This document shows positions 51,431 through 59,365 of a stretch of DNA of 64,000 bases, one piece after another; position 1 is the first letter of the stretch; the number at the start of each line of letters is the position of its first letter. Location: the NCBI GenBank assembly GCA_020427395.1, contig JAGQON010000016.1, positions 28,567-92,566 on the forward strand, read 5' to 3'. Origin of the DNA: Phycisphaerales bacterium (GTDB lineage: Bacteria > Planctomycetota > Phycisphaerae > Phycisphaerales > UBA1924). Both the position numbers and the translations under genes were made by a program. Under the pieces are notes generated by a model. It had not been told where the DNA came from. It did not search any database and saw nothing but the letters and a program-made list of their open reading frames with translations.

Positions 51431-52909
51431 ATGCCCACGCTCCTGATCTCGATCCTGACGACATCGACGCTGGTGTTCCACTGGGGCATCGTCATTGGGC
51501 TTGGGCTGCGCATTATCCTCAAACGCCGAGCGAGGGGTGTCGCGATCGCGTGGTTGTTCCTGATTACTTCGCTGCCCTTTGTTGGAGCGGTGATGTACCT
51601 GCTGGTGGGAGAGCTCTGGCTGCCGCGGCGTCGGATCCGAATCGCCAAGGAGGTACGGGCGGGGCTGCAGGGGATGGTGGGACGGATCGAAGACCAGTGG
51701 GAGCTGGCCGACGATCAGCTTCCCGAGCTGGCGCGTACGCTCAACGCCCAGACCCACGCACCGCTTGGGTTGACGGCCCTGGGTGGGAACGAGCTGGAAC
51801 TCTTTGATAGCTGTGAGTCGTGCACCGATGCGCTGGTCGATGACATCCTGAATGCCCAGCACAGCGTGAGCATGCTGTTTTATATCTGGCAGTCGGCCGG
51901 GCAGATCCAGCGTGTGGAGCAGGCGCTTCTTGATGCGGTTGGGCGTGGTGTCAAGGTGCGTCTGCTGATCGACGGGGCAGGATCCAAGGAGTTCTTGCGC
52001 AGCCCGCGTGCAAATCAGTTGCGAAAGCGGGGCATTGAAATCGTGGAAGCGCTGCCTGTGGGGCTGCTCCGCATGCTCTTCGAGCGGATTGATATCCGCA
52101 ACCATCGCAAGATTGTCGTCATCGATCACTCGATCGCGTATACGGGCTCGATGAACATGGTCGATCCGGCATACTTCAAGGTGGGGGCTGGCTTCGGTCA
52201 GTGGGTCGATGTGATGGCCCGCATACAGGGCCCGGTCGCACGCGTGCTGGGAATGCATATGGGGATGGACTGGGCGATCGAGGATCGGATTAGCAAGGCC
52301 GATCACGCGGGAGAGATGATCAAGGCCATCGAGCAGCAGGGCGAGATCGCGGCCGCGGGGACTATCGCCGCCCAGGTGGTGCCATCGGGGCCTGACCAGG
52401 ACGAGCAGATCATCCATGAGATGCTCATCACGCTGATCTACAACGCCAAGACCCGCTTGGTCATTACAACGCCCTACTTCGTGCCCAGCGAGTCGATGCT
52501 CCAGGCGATGGTGAGCGCCGCCCACCGGGGTGTCCGGGTTTCGCTCGTGGTCCCTAAGAACATCGATTCGGTGCTGGTGCGGCACGCCAGCCGGTCCTAT
52601 TTCGAAGACCTGCTGGAAGCGGGAATCGAGCTCTACGCTTACACGGGCGGGCTGCTGCACGCCAAGACTGTGACGGCCGATCACAATGTGGCCATGCTGG
52701 GCTCAGTGAATATGGACCTTCGGAGCTTCTCAATCAACTTCGAGCTGAGTCTGTTCGTGTACGACACCGAGTTCATGAAGAAGCTCCGCGACCTCCAGCA
52801 GTCCTACATCGAGCAATCCGAGCGGATTGAATCTGAGGCGTGGGCAGAGCGGTCCATGGTGACCAGAGCGATCGAGAACACGATGCAGCTGATGGCGCCG
52901 ATTCTCTAA
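51431..52909 (+). CDS. cls: Cardiolipin synthase (phospholipase D family)
   Basis: A 492-residue membrane enzyme that joins two phosphatidylglycerol molecules, or a related pair, to make cardiolipin. Two N-terminal hydrophobic helices (about 4-25 and 38-60) anchor it. Two PLD HKD motifs are present: His225 (NHRKIVVID) and His410 (LHAKTVTAD), with GSMNM and GSVNMDLRS following each, as expected for Cls. Length is near 480, usual for the family. The start at 51431 is chosen for the TATGAT box and because it opens the first helix. It is divergent from the NAPE-PLD-like gene by 81 bases and is followed directly by the cytidylyltransferase-kinase gene. Confidence 0.95.
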   Translation: MPTLLISILTTSTLVFHWGIVIGLGLRIILKRRARGVAIAWLFLITSLPFVGAVMYLLVGELWLPRRRIRIAKEVRAGLQGMVGRIEDQWELADDQLPELARTLNAQTHAPLGLTALGGNELELFDSCESCTDALVDDILNAQHSVSMLFYIWQSAGQIQRVEQALLDAVGRGVKVRLLIDGAGSKEFLRSPRANQLRKRGIEIVEALPVGLLRMLFERIDIRNHRKIVVIDHSIAYTGSMNMVDPAYFKVGAGFGQWVDVMARIQGPVARVLGMHMGMDWAIEDRISKADHAGEMIKAIEQQGEIAAAGTIAAQVVPSGPDQDEQIIHEMLITLIYNAKTRLVITTPYFVPSESMLQAMVSAAHRGVRVSLVVPKNIDSVLVRHASRSYFEDLLEAGIELYAYTGGLLHAKTVTADHNVAMLGSVNMDLRSFSINFELSLFVYDTEFMKKLRDLQQSYIEQSERIESEAWAERSMVTRAIENTMQLMAPIL

Positions 52910-52996
52910 GTGTTCTCTTTCCAAAGGGTTGTGTTGCATTGGCGGAATGTGGATGATTTCTCTGATCCGGCAAGTGCTGTTGCGGGTCGGTATACT

Positions 52997-54604
52997 GTGC
53001 CTGTGCAGCCGCGCTATCGGGACAAACTGATCGGAGTTGCCGCGTTCGAGAAGCTGCGAGAGCAGCTTCGCTCATCCGGGCTAACCCTGGCGCACTGCCA
53101 CGGGTGCTTTGATATCGTGCACCCCGGGCATGTCCGTCACCTGCACTTCGCCGCGGATCAGGGCGACCGGCTGGTTGTGTCGCTCACACCTGATCGGTTC
53201 GTGAACAAGGGCCCGAACCGCCCCATGTTTAACGAGCGACTGCGGGCGGAGAATCTGGCGGCTCTGGAGTTCGTTGACTGGGTGATCGTCAATGACGCAC
53301 CGACTTCGGCGGAGCTTCTTGGTCGTATTCAGCCCGATCGGTACATCAAGGGGGCCGAGTACGAGCACAACCTTGATCCGCGCTTCGAGCAGGAGCGGGC
53401 GATTGTTGAGCAGCACGGCGGGCGGGTGGTTTTCTCGCCAAACGACATCGTGTACTCGTCGTCCGCGATTATCGAGTCGTTGCGCTCGATTGCGCAGGCG
53501 GCCGAGCCCGAGAGCACGCTGTTCTCGCTCGCGAGCGAGCATGATCTCAGCTCGTTTGCGATCGCGGATTGCTTCGAACAAGCACGGGGCAAACGGGTCC
53601 TCGTGCTCAGTGAGTGCATTGTTGATCAGTACGCGCACTGCCAGCACCCAGAGGTGGCGCAGGAGCATCCGATGCTCTCGCTGATCCCGGATCGCGAAGA
53701 ACAGTTTGACGGTGGCGGGGCGGTCATCGCCAAGCATCTTGCGGCGATGGGGCTTGATGTGACGCTGTGCACGCCGCTGGGGCATGATCCGGACACGATG
53801 GCATTCGTTGAACGGATCGAGTCCAAAGGGATTCGGGTTGAGCGGATCGCGTGTGCCCAGCCTTTGCCTCGCAAGCTCCGGTATCTCGTGCGAGGCGAGA
53901 AAATGATGAAGATCGATTCGAGCACGCGATACGCGCTCCCTGAGTGCTTTGCGCAGGATCTTATCGATCGTATCGTCCAGGCGGGCGGATACGACGCGAT
54001 GTTCATCGCGGACTTCGGGCTTGGGTTGTTCGCCAATCGCCTGGCTTCGAATGTGATCGATGGCGTTCGTCACCATGTCGGCATGATCCTGGGGGATGTC
54101 TCGGGGCGGAGGGCCCAGCTCAGCGAGATGCGTGGGGCGGATGTGCTCTGCCCGTGCGAGGTCGAGCTTCGGCAGACGATGCACGCGGAAGATGAGCCTC
54201 TGTCTCAGCTGGCGACGCGGGCGATGGAGATCACCGGGGCACGGACGATCTGTGTCACCCGGGCCGCGCAGGGGATGGTGATCTTTGATCGGGAGTCCGG
54301 CGTGCACGCGCTGCCTGCATTGTGCGCACACCCGGTCGATGTGCTTGGTTGCGGTGATGCGTTGCTGACGGCGATGGGGGCCGCGCTGCTGGGCGGGGCG
54401 GACCGGGTGCAGGCTGGCTATATCGGATCGCTCGCGGCTGCGATCGAAGGCGAGACGCTCGGTAACATTGAGGTTGGCTCGTCGCAGATCGTCAGCCGCT
54501 CGCGCCAGCTGGGCGCGTCGCTGCTTCCGGTGATCGAAGCGTTGCCGGATTCCGTGATTGAGCACACCCCAGCACGACCGGCCCCGACGCAGACGACGCT
54601 GTAA
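52997..54604 (+). CDS. Bifunctional cytidylyltransferase / PfkB-family kinase (HldE-like, reversed domain order)
   Basis: A 535-residue protein with two catalytic domains. The N-terminal nucleotidyltransferase has GCFDIVHPGHVRHL (36-49, the HxGH motif), residues that bind the nucleotide. A ribokinase/PfkB-fold kinase spans about 210-510, with GGAVIAKHLAAMG and the catalytic Asp454 in LGCGDALL (Cys replaces Ala of the usual GAGD). E. coli HldE has the same domains in the opposite order. By analogy it may make ADP- or other NDP-activated heptose-like sugars. I chose GTG at 52997 near the conserved start; GTG at 53003 and 52910 are alternatives, and TATACT lies just before. The stop overlaps the next glycosyltransferase start (TAATG). 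Confidence 0.85.
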   Translation: MPVQPRYRDKLIGVAAFEKLREQLRSSGLTLAHCHGCFDIVHPGHVRHLHFAADQGDRLVVSLTPDRFVNKGPNRPMFNERLRAENLAALEFVDWVIVNDAPTSAELLGRIQPDRYIKGAEYEHNLDPRFEQERAIVEQHGGRVVFSPNDIVYSSSAIIESLRSIAQAAEPESTLFSLASEHDLSSFAIADCFEQARGKRVLVLSECIVDQYAHCQHPEVAQEHPMLSLIPDREEQFDGGGAVIAKHLAAMGLDVTLCTPLGHDPDTMAFVERIESKGIRVERIACAQPLPRKLRYLVRGEKMMKIDSSTRYALPECFAQDLIDRIVQAGGYDAMFIADFGLGLFANRLASNVIDGVRHHVGMILGDVSGRRAQLSEMRGADVLCPCEVELRQTMHAEDEPLSQLATRAMEITGARTICVTRAAQGMVIFDRESGVHALPALCAHPVDVLGCGDALLTAMGAALLGGADRVQAGYIGSLAAAIEGETLGNIEVGSSQIVSRSRQLGASLLPVIEALPDSVIEHTPARPAPTQTTL

Positions 54605-55695
54605 TGCGGTGCAGCCTGATCATGCCGACGCACAACCGATCGGGTGTCCTGCGTGACACGATCGAGCGGATCGGCTCGCTCTGTGTGGGAACCCAGCAGG
54701 ACGATCTCGAGATCGTTGTTATGGATAACGCATCAAGCGAGCCTGTGGCGTTGCCGCGGGTGCTTGACAACGGGATTCGGGTCCAGTTGATCCGGTTGGA
54801 AGAGAATCTCAACACCGCCGCGAGGAACATCGCAGCGGCGCATGCTCAGGGACGATGGCTGTTCATGCTCGATGACGATTCGAGCCCGCTGGATCTTGAC
54901 TTTGTGTGCATGCTCGATGACGTACCGGCAGAGATCGCCGCCATCGGTGCTGAGATCTTCCTTCCGAGTGGTGAGCATGAAGCCGGCGGACTGCCGGAGG
55001 TCATCATCGGGTGCGGCTGCGCTATCAGGCGGGATATGTTTCTTGAGGTTGGGGGGTATGACGCCAGCTTCGGGTACTACGCGGAGGAGTATGACCTGTG
55101 CGCGAAGCTGATCGAGGGTGGGCGCCGGGTCGTGCATACACGCGAGATCAGGGTGCTGCACCGAAAGGTTCAGGCAGGGCGAAACTTTGGCGAGATCCTC
55201 TTCCGGCTCGTGCGGAATAACACGTGGGTGATGCAGCGGTATGCCCCGGCACAGTTCCGACAGAAAGCAATCGATGATGTGCTCGATCGGTATCGGTTGA
55301 TCGCGAACAGGGAGGGAGTGGGTGAGTCGTATGAGCGGGCGATCCGGGTCGTGGAGTCCACATTGGGGTCGCAGGCACGGGTACCATTGGAAGAAACGGG
55401 CTGGGAGCGTTTCACCGGTCGCTCGGCCGTCCTTTCGCATCTTTCGTCGCGACTCTCGGGGGTGAGCGGTCCGGTTCAGATCTTGGCGGCCCGCCAGGCC
55501 AAGGGACGCGAGATCATTGAGCAGGTACTAGTTGATCTGGGGTTTGAAATCGTCGACGAGGCAGAGGACGCAACCGCCCGCGTTCTTGGCTCGCTTTCGC
55601 CGGGACCGATGCTTGATCTTGCCCAGCTTCATCCTGACGCGATCAGTCCATGGGAGCTCGGGGTTGGTTTGGATCCAGCGCATCATTCCCGTTGA
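54604..55695 (+). CDS. Glycosyltransferase, GT2 family
   Basis: A 363-residue GT-A enzyme. It begins RCSLIMPTHNRSGVLRDTIER, has a conserved Asp in VVMDNASSEP, RNIAAAHAQGRWLFMLDDDS with the metal-binding DDDS motif near residues 96-99, and an acidic catalytic region FGYYAEEYDLCAK. The last 100 residues are an extension of unclear function. No membrane segment. Its ATG shares one base with the stop of the HldE-like gene, so an activated sugar may pass between the two products. The acceptor is unknown; a surface glycan is likely. The end of the gene is 50 bases before the preA start. Confidence 0.88.
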   Translation: MRCSLIMPTHNRSGVLRDTIERIGSLCVGTQQDDLEIVVMDNASSEPVALPRVLDNGIRVQLIRLEENLNTAARNIAAAHAQGRWLFMLDDDSSPLDLDFVCMLDDVPAEIAAIGAEIFLPSGEHEAGGLPEVIIGCGCAIRRDMFLEVGGYDASFGYYAEEYDLCAKLIEGGRRVVHTREIRVLHRKVQAGRNFGEILFRLVRNNTWVMQRYAPAQFRQKAIDDVLDRYRLIANREGVGESYERAIRVVESTLGSQARVPLEETGWERFTGRSAVLSHLSSRLSGVSGPVQILAARQAKGREIIEQVLVDLGFEIVDEAEDATARVLGSLSPGPMLDLAQLHPDAISPWELGVGLDPAHHSR

Positions 55696-55746
55696 GCCTG
55701 CATACGATCAGACAAGCACGGATTGAACCGAAAGGATGATCGACCC

Positions 55747-56877
55747 ATGCCCGATCTGAGTGTGCAGGTCAACGGACTCAAGCTGCCCAACCCATTCATG
55801 ATCGCCTCAGGCCCGCCCGGGACGAACGCGAATGTGATCGCCAAGGCCTTCGATGAGGGCTGGGGTGGTGTTGTATGCAAAACGGTGTGCCTCGAGGCGG
55901 ACAAGATCATCAATGTTGCGCCGCGGTACGCCCGGATGCGGGCCCAGAACTCAAAGGAAGTCATCGGCTGGGAGAACATCGAACTGATCTCGGATCGCTC
56001 GATCGAGGTCTGGGAGGACGAGTTCAAACGCCTTAAGGACGCCTATCCGGACCGGGTGCTCATCGCGTCGGTGATGGAGGAGTACGGGAAGGACCGCTGG
56101 TTCGAGATCATCGAGCGCTGCGAGGCGAGTGGGGTCGATGGGTTTGAGCTCAACTTCTCCTGTCCGCACGGGCTGCCCGAGCGGGCGATGGGGGCGGCGA
56201 TGGGGCAGAACCCGGACCTGCTTCGCGAGGTGTGCGCTTGGGTGCGTGAGGCGACGGATCTCCCGTTCTGGGCGAAGATGACGCCCAACATCACGCACAT
56301 CACCGAGCCCGCGCGTGCCTCGCTCGAGTCCGGCGCGGACGGCATCAGCGCGATCAACACGATCCTGAGCGTCATGGGGGTCAATCTCGATACGCTCCGC
56401 CCCGAGCCGACGGTCGAGGGCTATTCGTTGCCCGGTGGGTACTCTGGCAAGGCAGTCCGCCCGATCGCACTGCGGATGGTGATGGAACTGGCGACGATGA
56501 TGTTCGGTGAAGATGGGGACTACCCCGATCGCACGATTTCCGCCATCGGCGGGGTCGAGTCCGGCGAGGACGCGGCCCAGTTCATTCTCCTCGGCGCCTC
56601 CACGGTGCAGGTCTGCACGGGTGTGATGATCCACGGCTACGGGCTCGCCCGCACGATGTGCGACCAGCTCGAACGGTTCATGGACAAGCACGGCTTCGAG
56701 TCGATCGAAGATTTCAGGGGTCATGCCCTGCAGTACTTCAGCAGCCACGCACAGCTCGTTGAGCGTCAACGCGAGGCGAGGGAGCTCAAGAAGATTGAGC
56801 GGACGATCGGCAAGGACACCCAGTGGGAGGGTGATCGCTTCGTTGAGCAGTCGAGCATGCTTGTTTCGAACAAGTAA
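55747..56877 (+). CDS. preA: Dihydropyrimidine dehydrogenase PreA-like subunit
   Basis: A 376-residue FMN-dependent TIM-barrel enzyme of the dihydroorotate dehydrogenase superfamily that reduces uracil and thymine. The active-site Cys is Cys139 (ELNFSCPHG). KTV, NVAPRYARM and GGYSGKAVRPIALRM are as in PreA. It lacks the C-terminal ferredoxin-like domain with CxxCxxC motifs that E. coli PreA (411 residues) carries; the last 40 residues are helical and charged instead. No preT partner is visible. I chose ATG 55747 at the start of conserved sequence, with AAAGGA about 12 bases upstream. Convergent with the dihydropyrimidinase gene six bases away, it takes the first step of the local pathway. Confidence 0.9.
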   Translation: MPDLSVQVNGLKLPNPFMIASGPPGTNANVIAKAFDEGWGGVVCKTVCLEADKIINVAPRYARMRAQNSKEVIGWENIELISDRSIEVWEDEFKRLKDAYPDRVLIASVMEEYGKDRWFEIIERCEASGVDGFELNFSCPHGLPERAMGAAMGQNPDLLREVCAWVREATDLPFWAKMTPNITHITEPARASLESGADGISAINTILSVMGVNLDTLRPEPTVEGYSLPGGYSGKAVRPIALRMVMELATMMFGEDGDYPDRTISAIGGVESGEDAAQFILLGASTVQVCTGVMIHGYGLARTMCDQLERFMDKHGFESIEDFRGHALQYFSSHAQLVERQREARELKKIERTIGKDTQWEGDRFVEQSSMLVSNK

Positions 56878-56883
56878 CCTCGC

Positions 56884-58275
56884 TCAGAAGTGGTTGGGTT
56901 GCCGTTTGATGTGCATGCCTCGTCCGGGCTCTCCCACGAATCGCCCTGCCCGTGCCATGATCGAGCCGCGCACGGTCACGACCTCGGCGCGTCCCGTGAG
57001 ATCCCAGCCCTCGAACGCGTTGTAATCGACCCGCGACTCCTGCGTGGTGACGCTGATACGGTGCTCGTGGTCGGGGTCGTAGATCACCAGGTCCGCGTCG
57101 GCACCGACGGCGATCGTGCCTTTATTGGTGAGCCCGAAGATCTGGGCCGCGTTGGTCGAGGCAACGCGGACGAAGGTGTTCAGGTCGATGCGCCCCGTTC
57201 GTACCCCGAGGTTGTAGAGCAGGTCGACCCGTTCCTGAATCGATGGGATGCCGTTGGGGATGAGCGTGAAGTTGTCTTTGCCCATGTCCTTCTGGCCCTT
57301 GAAGTCGAACGGGGCGTGGTCCGTGCCGATGGTTGAGATCACACCCGAATAGAGGGCCGCCCAGAGGGCATCGTGGTTTTCTCGATCGCGGAGCGGGGGT
57401 GACATGACATACTTCGCGCCCTCGAAGTTGTCCTGCTCAGCGTGGGTCTTGTCGAGCGCAAAGTGGGGGATGACCGACTCAACCCAGAGCTTCACGCCGC
57501 GGGCCTGGGCTGCGCGGGCCTCATTGATGGCCGCGGCGCACGAGGTGTGCACGGCGTAGACATGGGCCCCGGTCAGCTCTGCGAAGGTCGCGAGGTGATG
57601 GACGCCCTCGGCCTCAACCCGGACCGGTCGCGATGGTTCGTGCCACTCGGGTCCGGTCTTGCCTTCTTTCAGGAGCTTGTGCTGCATGGCCGCGATCGCG
57701 GTGGCGTTCTCGCAATGGGCGGTGGTGATGACACCCAACTCCTTCCCGATCGTCAGCAGGTCGAAGAGATTCTCGTCGCTGATGTTCAGCGCGCCCTTGT
57801 AGGCGAGGAAGACCTTGAACGAGGCGATACCGTAGTCACGGACAATGGTCCGAATCTGATCGCGGGCGATATCGTCGAAACGGACGACGCCCAGGTGGAA
57901 CGAGTAATCGCAGCTGGACTGTCCCTGCGCTTTCCCTTGCCATTCGTTGAAGGCACTCATCGGCTCCTGGTCCGGTGCGGGGCAGATCATCTCGATGTAG
58001 GTGGTAGTGCCGCCGACGATCGCGGCCCGCGAGGCGCTCTCGTGGTCGTCCTTGGCGGAGGTGCCCATGAATGGCAGGTGCACATGCACATGCGGGTCGA
58101 TGAATCCCGGGAAGACATACTTACCGCACGCGTCAATCACTTCTGTGTCGTCGGGGAGGGAACCCGCGTCGATCGTTTCTTCGATCCGCGTGATCTGCTC
58201 GCTTGCACAATAGATATCCGCGTGGTAGTCGGCGTCGGCGGTGATGATCCGCCCGTTCTTGATCAGCAGCGGCAT
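56884..58275 (-). CDS. hydA: Dihydropyrimidinase
   Basis: A 463-residue zinc amidohydrolase that opens 5,6-dihydrouracil to N-carbamoyl-beta-alanine. Metal ligands are His62 and His64 (DPHVHVH), the carboxylated Lys154 (SFKVFLAYKG), His in TAHCENA, His in AVHTSCA and Asp in GTDHAPF. All are intact and length matches the hydantoinase/dihydropyrimidinase family. I chose the ATG at 58275 because GGAG lies six bases upstream; the frame is open to 58347 into the gene before. It lies 14 bases after the beta-ureidopropionase gene and is convergent with preA. The three encode the complete reductive pyrimidine pathway to beta-alanine. Confidence 0.95.
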   Translation of the reverse strand: MPLLIKNGRIITADADYHADIYCASEQITRIEETIDAGSLPDDTEVIDACGKYVFPGFIDPHVHVHLPFMGTSAKDDHESASRAAIVGGTTTYIEMICPAPDQEPMSAFNEWQGKAQGQSSCDYSFHLGVVRFDDIARDQIRTIVRDYGIASFKVFLAYKGALNISDENLFDLLTIGKELGVITTAHCENATAIAAMQHKLLKEGKTGPEWHEPSRPVRVEAEGVHHLATFAELTGAHVYAVHTSCAAAINEARAAQARGVKLWVESVIPHFALDKTHAEQDNFEGAKYVMSPPLRDRENHDALWAALYSGVISTIGTDHAPFDFKGQKDMGKDNFTLIPNGIPSIQERVDLLYNLGVRTGRIDLNTFVRVASTNAAQIFGLTNKGTIAVGADADLVIYDPDHEHRISVTTQESRVDYNAFEGWDLTGRAEVVTVRGSIMARAGRFVGEPGRGMHIKRQPNHF

Positions 58276-58289
58276 GGGGCGCTCCAGTC

Positions 58290-59159
58290 TTAGATCTCGG
58301 TGGTTCGCGTGTAGGTCTCGGGTCGGCGGTCGCGGTAGAACTGCCACACATTGCGGACTTCCTGGATCATGTCGAGGTCAAGGTCCGCAACGATGACCTC
58401 GGTCTTGTCCCGCGAGCCCTGCGCGACGAACTGCCCGCGGGGGTCGCAGAAGTAGGAGTTGCCATAGAACTCGCCGATGTTCCAGGGCGACTCGGTGCCG
58501 ACGCGGTTGATCGCGCCAACGAAGTATTGGTTGGCCACGGCGTGGGCCGGCTGCTCGATGGTCCAGAGGTATTCGCTGAGCCCGGCCACGGTCGCAGACG
58601 GGTTGAAGACGATCTCGGCCCCGTTGAGCCCGAGCTCGCGGGCTCCCTCGGGGAAGTGGCGGTCGTAGCAGATGTAGACGCCGATCTTGCCGTAGCGGGT
58701 GTTGAAGACGGGGTACCCGCCGTTGCCCGGCTTGAAGTAGAACTTCTCCCAGAACCCGGGGTAGAGGTGGGGGATGTGGTGCTTACGATACTTGCCGAGG
58801 TAGTTGCCCTCGTCGTCGATGACCGCGGCGGTGTTGTAGAGGACGCCGGGCATCTCCTGCTCGTAGATCGGGACGACGAGGACCATGCCGTGCTGCTTGG
58901 CGAGTTGCTGCATCAGCCGGATCGTCGGGCCGTCGGGGATGGGTTCGGTGAGGTCGTACCAGCGGGTCTGCTGCTCGGCGGGGAAGTAGGGGCCGTAGAA
59001 GAGCTCCTGGAGGCAACAGACTCGCGCACCCCGCTCGGCAGCCTCCCGGATCAGTTCGACATGCATGTCGATATTGGCTTGCTTGATTTTGGGGAGATCA
59101 TCTGAATCCGGCAGCGCGTTGGTCGCCTGGATCAGTGCGGCACGGGTGACTCTGGGCAT
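58290..59159 (-). CDS. Beta-ureidopropionase / N-carbamoyl amidase (nitrilase superfamily)
   Basis: A 289-residue carbon-nitrogen hydrolase with the Glu-Lys-Cys triad: Glu52 (QELFYG), Lys126 (KYRKHHIP) and Cys164 (YICYDRHFPE). All other motifs of the N-carbamoylputrescine amidase / beta-ureidopropionase group are present. Sequence alone does not separate the two activities. The adjacent dihydropyrimidinase argues for the third step of uracil breakdown, N-carbamoyl-beta-alanine to beta-alanine, CO2 and ammonia. AGGAG lies six bases before the ATG. It is first in the two-gene minus-strand unit. Confidence 0.92.
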   Translation of the reverse strand: MPRVTRAALIQATNALPDSDDLPKIKQANIDMHVELIREAAERGARVCCLQELFYGPYFPAEQQTRWYDLTEPIPDGPTIRLMQQLAKQHGMVLVVPIYEQEMPGVLYNTAAVIDDEGNYLGKYRKHHIPHLYPGFWEKFYFKPGNGGYPVFNTRYGKIGVYICYDRHFPEGARELGLNGAEIVFNPSATVAGLSEYLWTIEQPAHAVANQYFVGAINRVGTESPWNIGEFYGNSYFCDPRGQFVAQGSRDKTEVIVADLDLDMIQEVRNVWQFYRDRRPETYTRTTEI

Positions 59160-59286
59160 AGGGCGCTCCTGAGGGGTTCTCTTGTCATCAAACCCTAGTC
59201 GGGTTACCCGCAGATCTGCTCTGATCGAGGAAAAATCGGGGTATTCATCGCATCAGGTGGGAATTGCAGTATCATGGGCCCGCAAC

Positions 59287-59330
59287 CCCGGGCAAAGATC
59301 CGGGTATGACAACCGGGCGGCTCCGCCCGG
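59287..59330 (+). promoter_or_regulatory. Tandem GC-rich hairpins upstream of the M14-like gene
   Basis: A small stem CCCGG / CCGGG around 59287-59304 is followed by a perfect eight-base stem CCGGGCGG / CCGCCCGG (59313-59320 with 59323-59330). The two can also compete, since CCGGG of the first can pair with the second. No T-run follows. A TATCAT -10-like box lies at 59270-59275. The hairpin sits 35 bases before the ATG at 59366. Confidence 0.35.
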
Positions 59331-59365
59331 GTTTCATCCGCATACACACTCACCAAGGGCCTTGC

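Noticed and set aside
50426..52684. Long 752-codon reading of the metallohydrolase frame
   Set aside because: Everything before about codon 445 is antisense to cardiolipin synthase. The recognisable protein begins at 51349 with its own Shine-Dalgarno sequence.
53081..54565. 494-codon frame opposite the HldE-like gene
   Set aside because: Arg/His-rich antisense shadow of an intact two-domain enzyme, with no homologous features.
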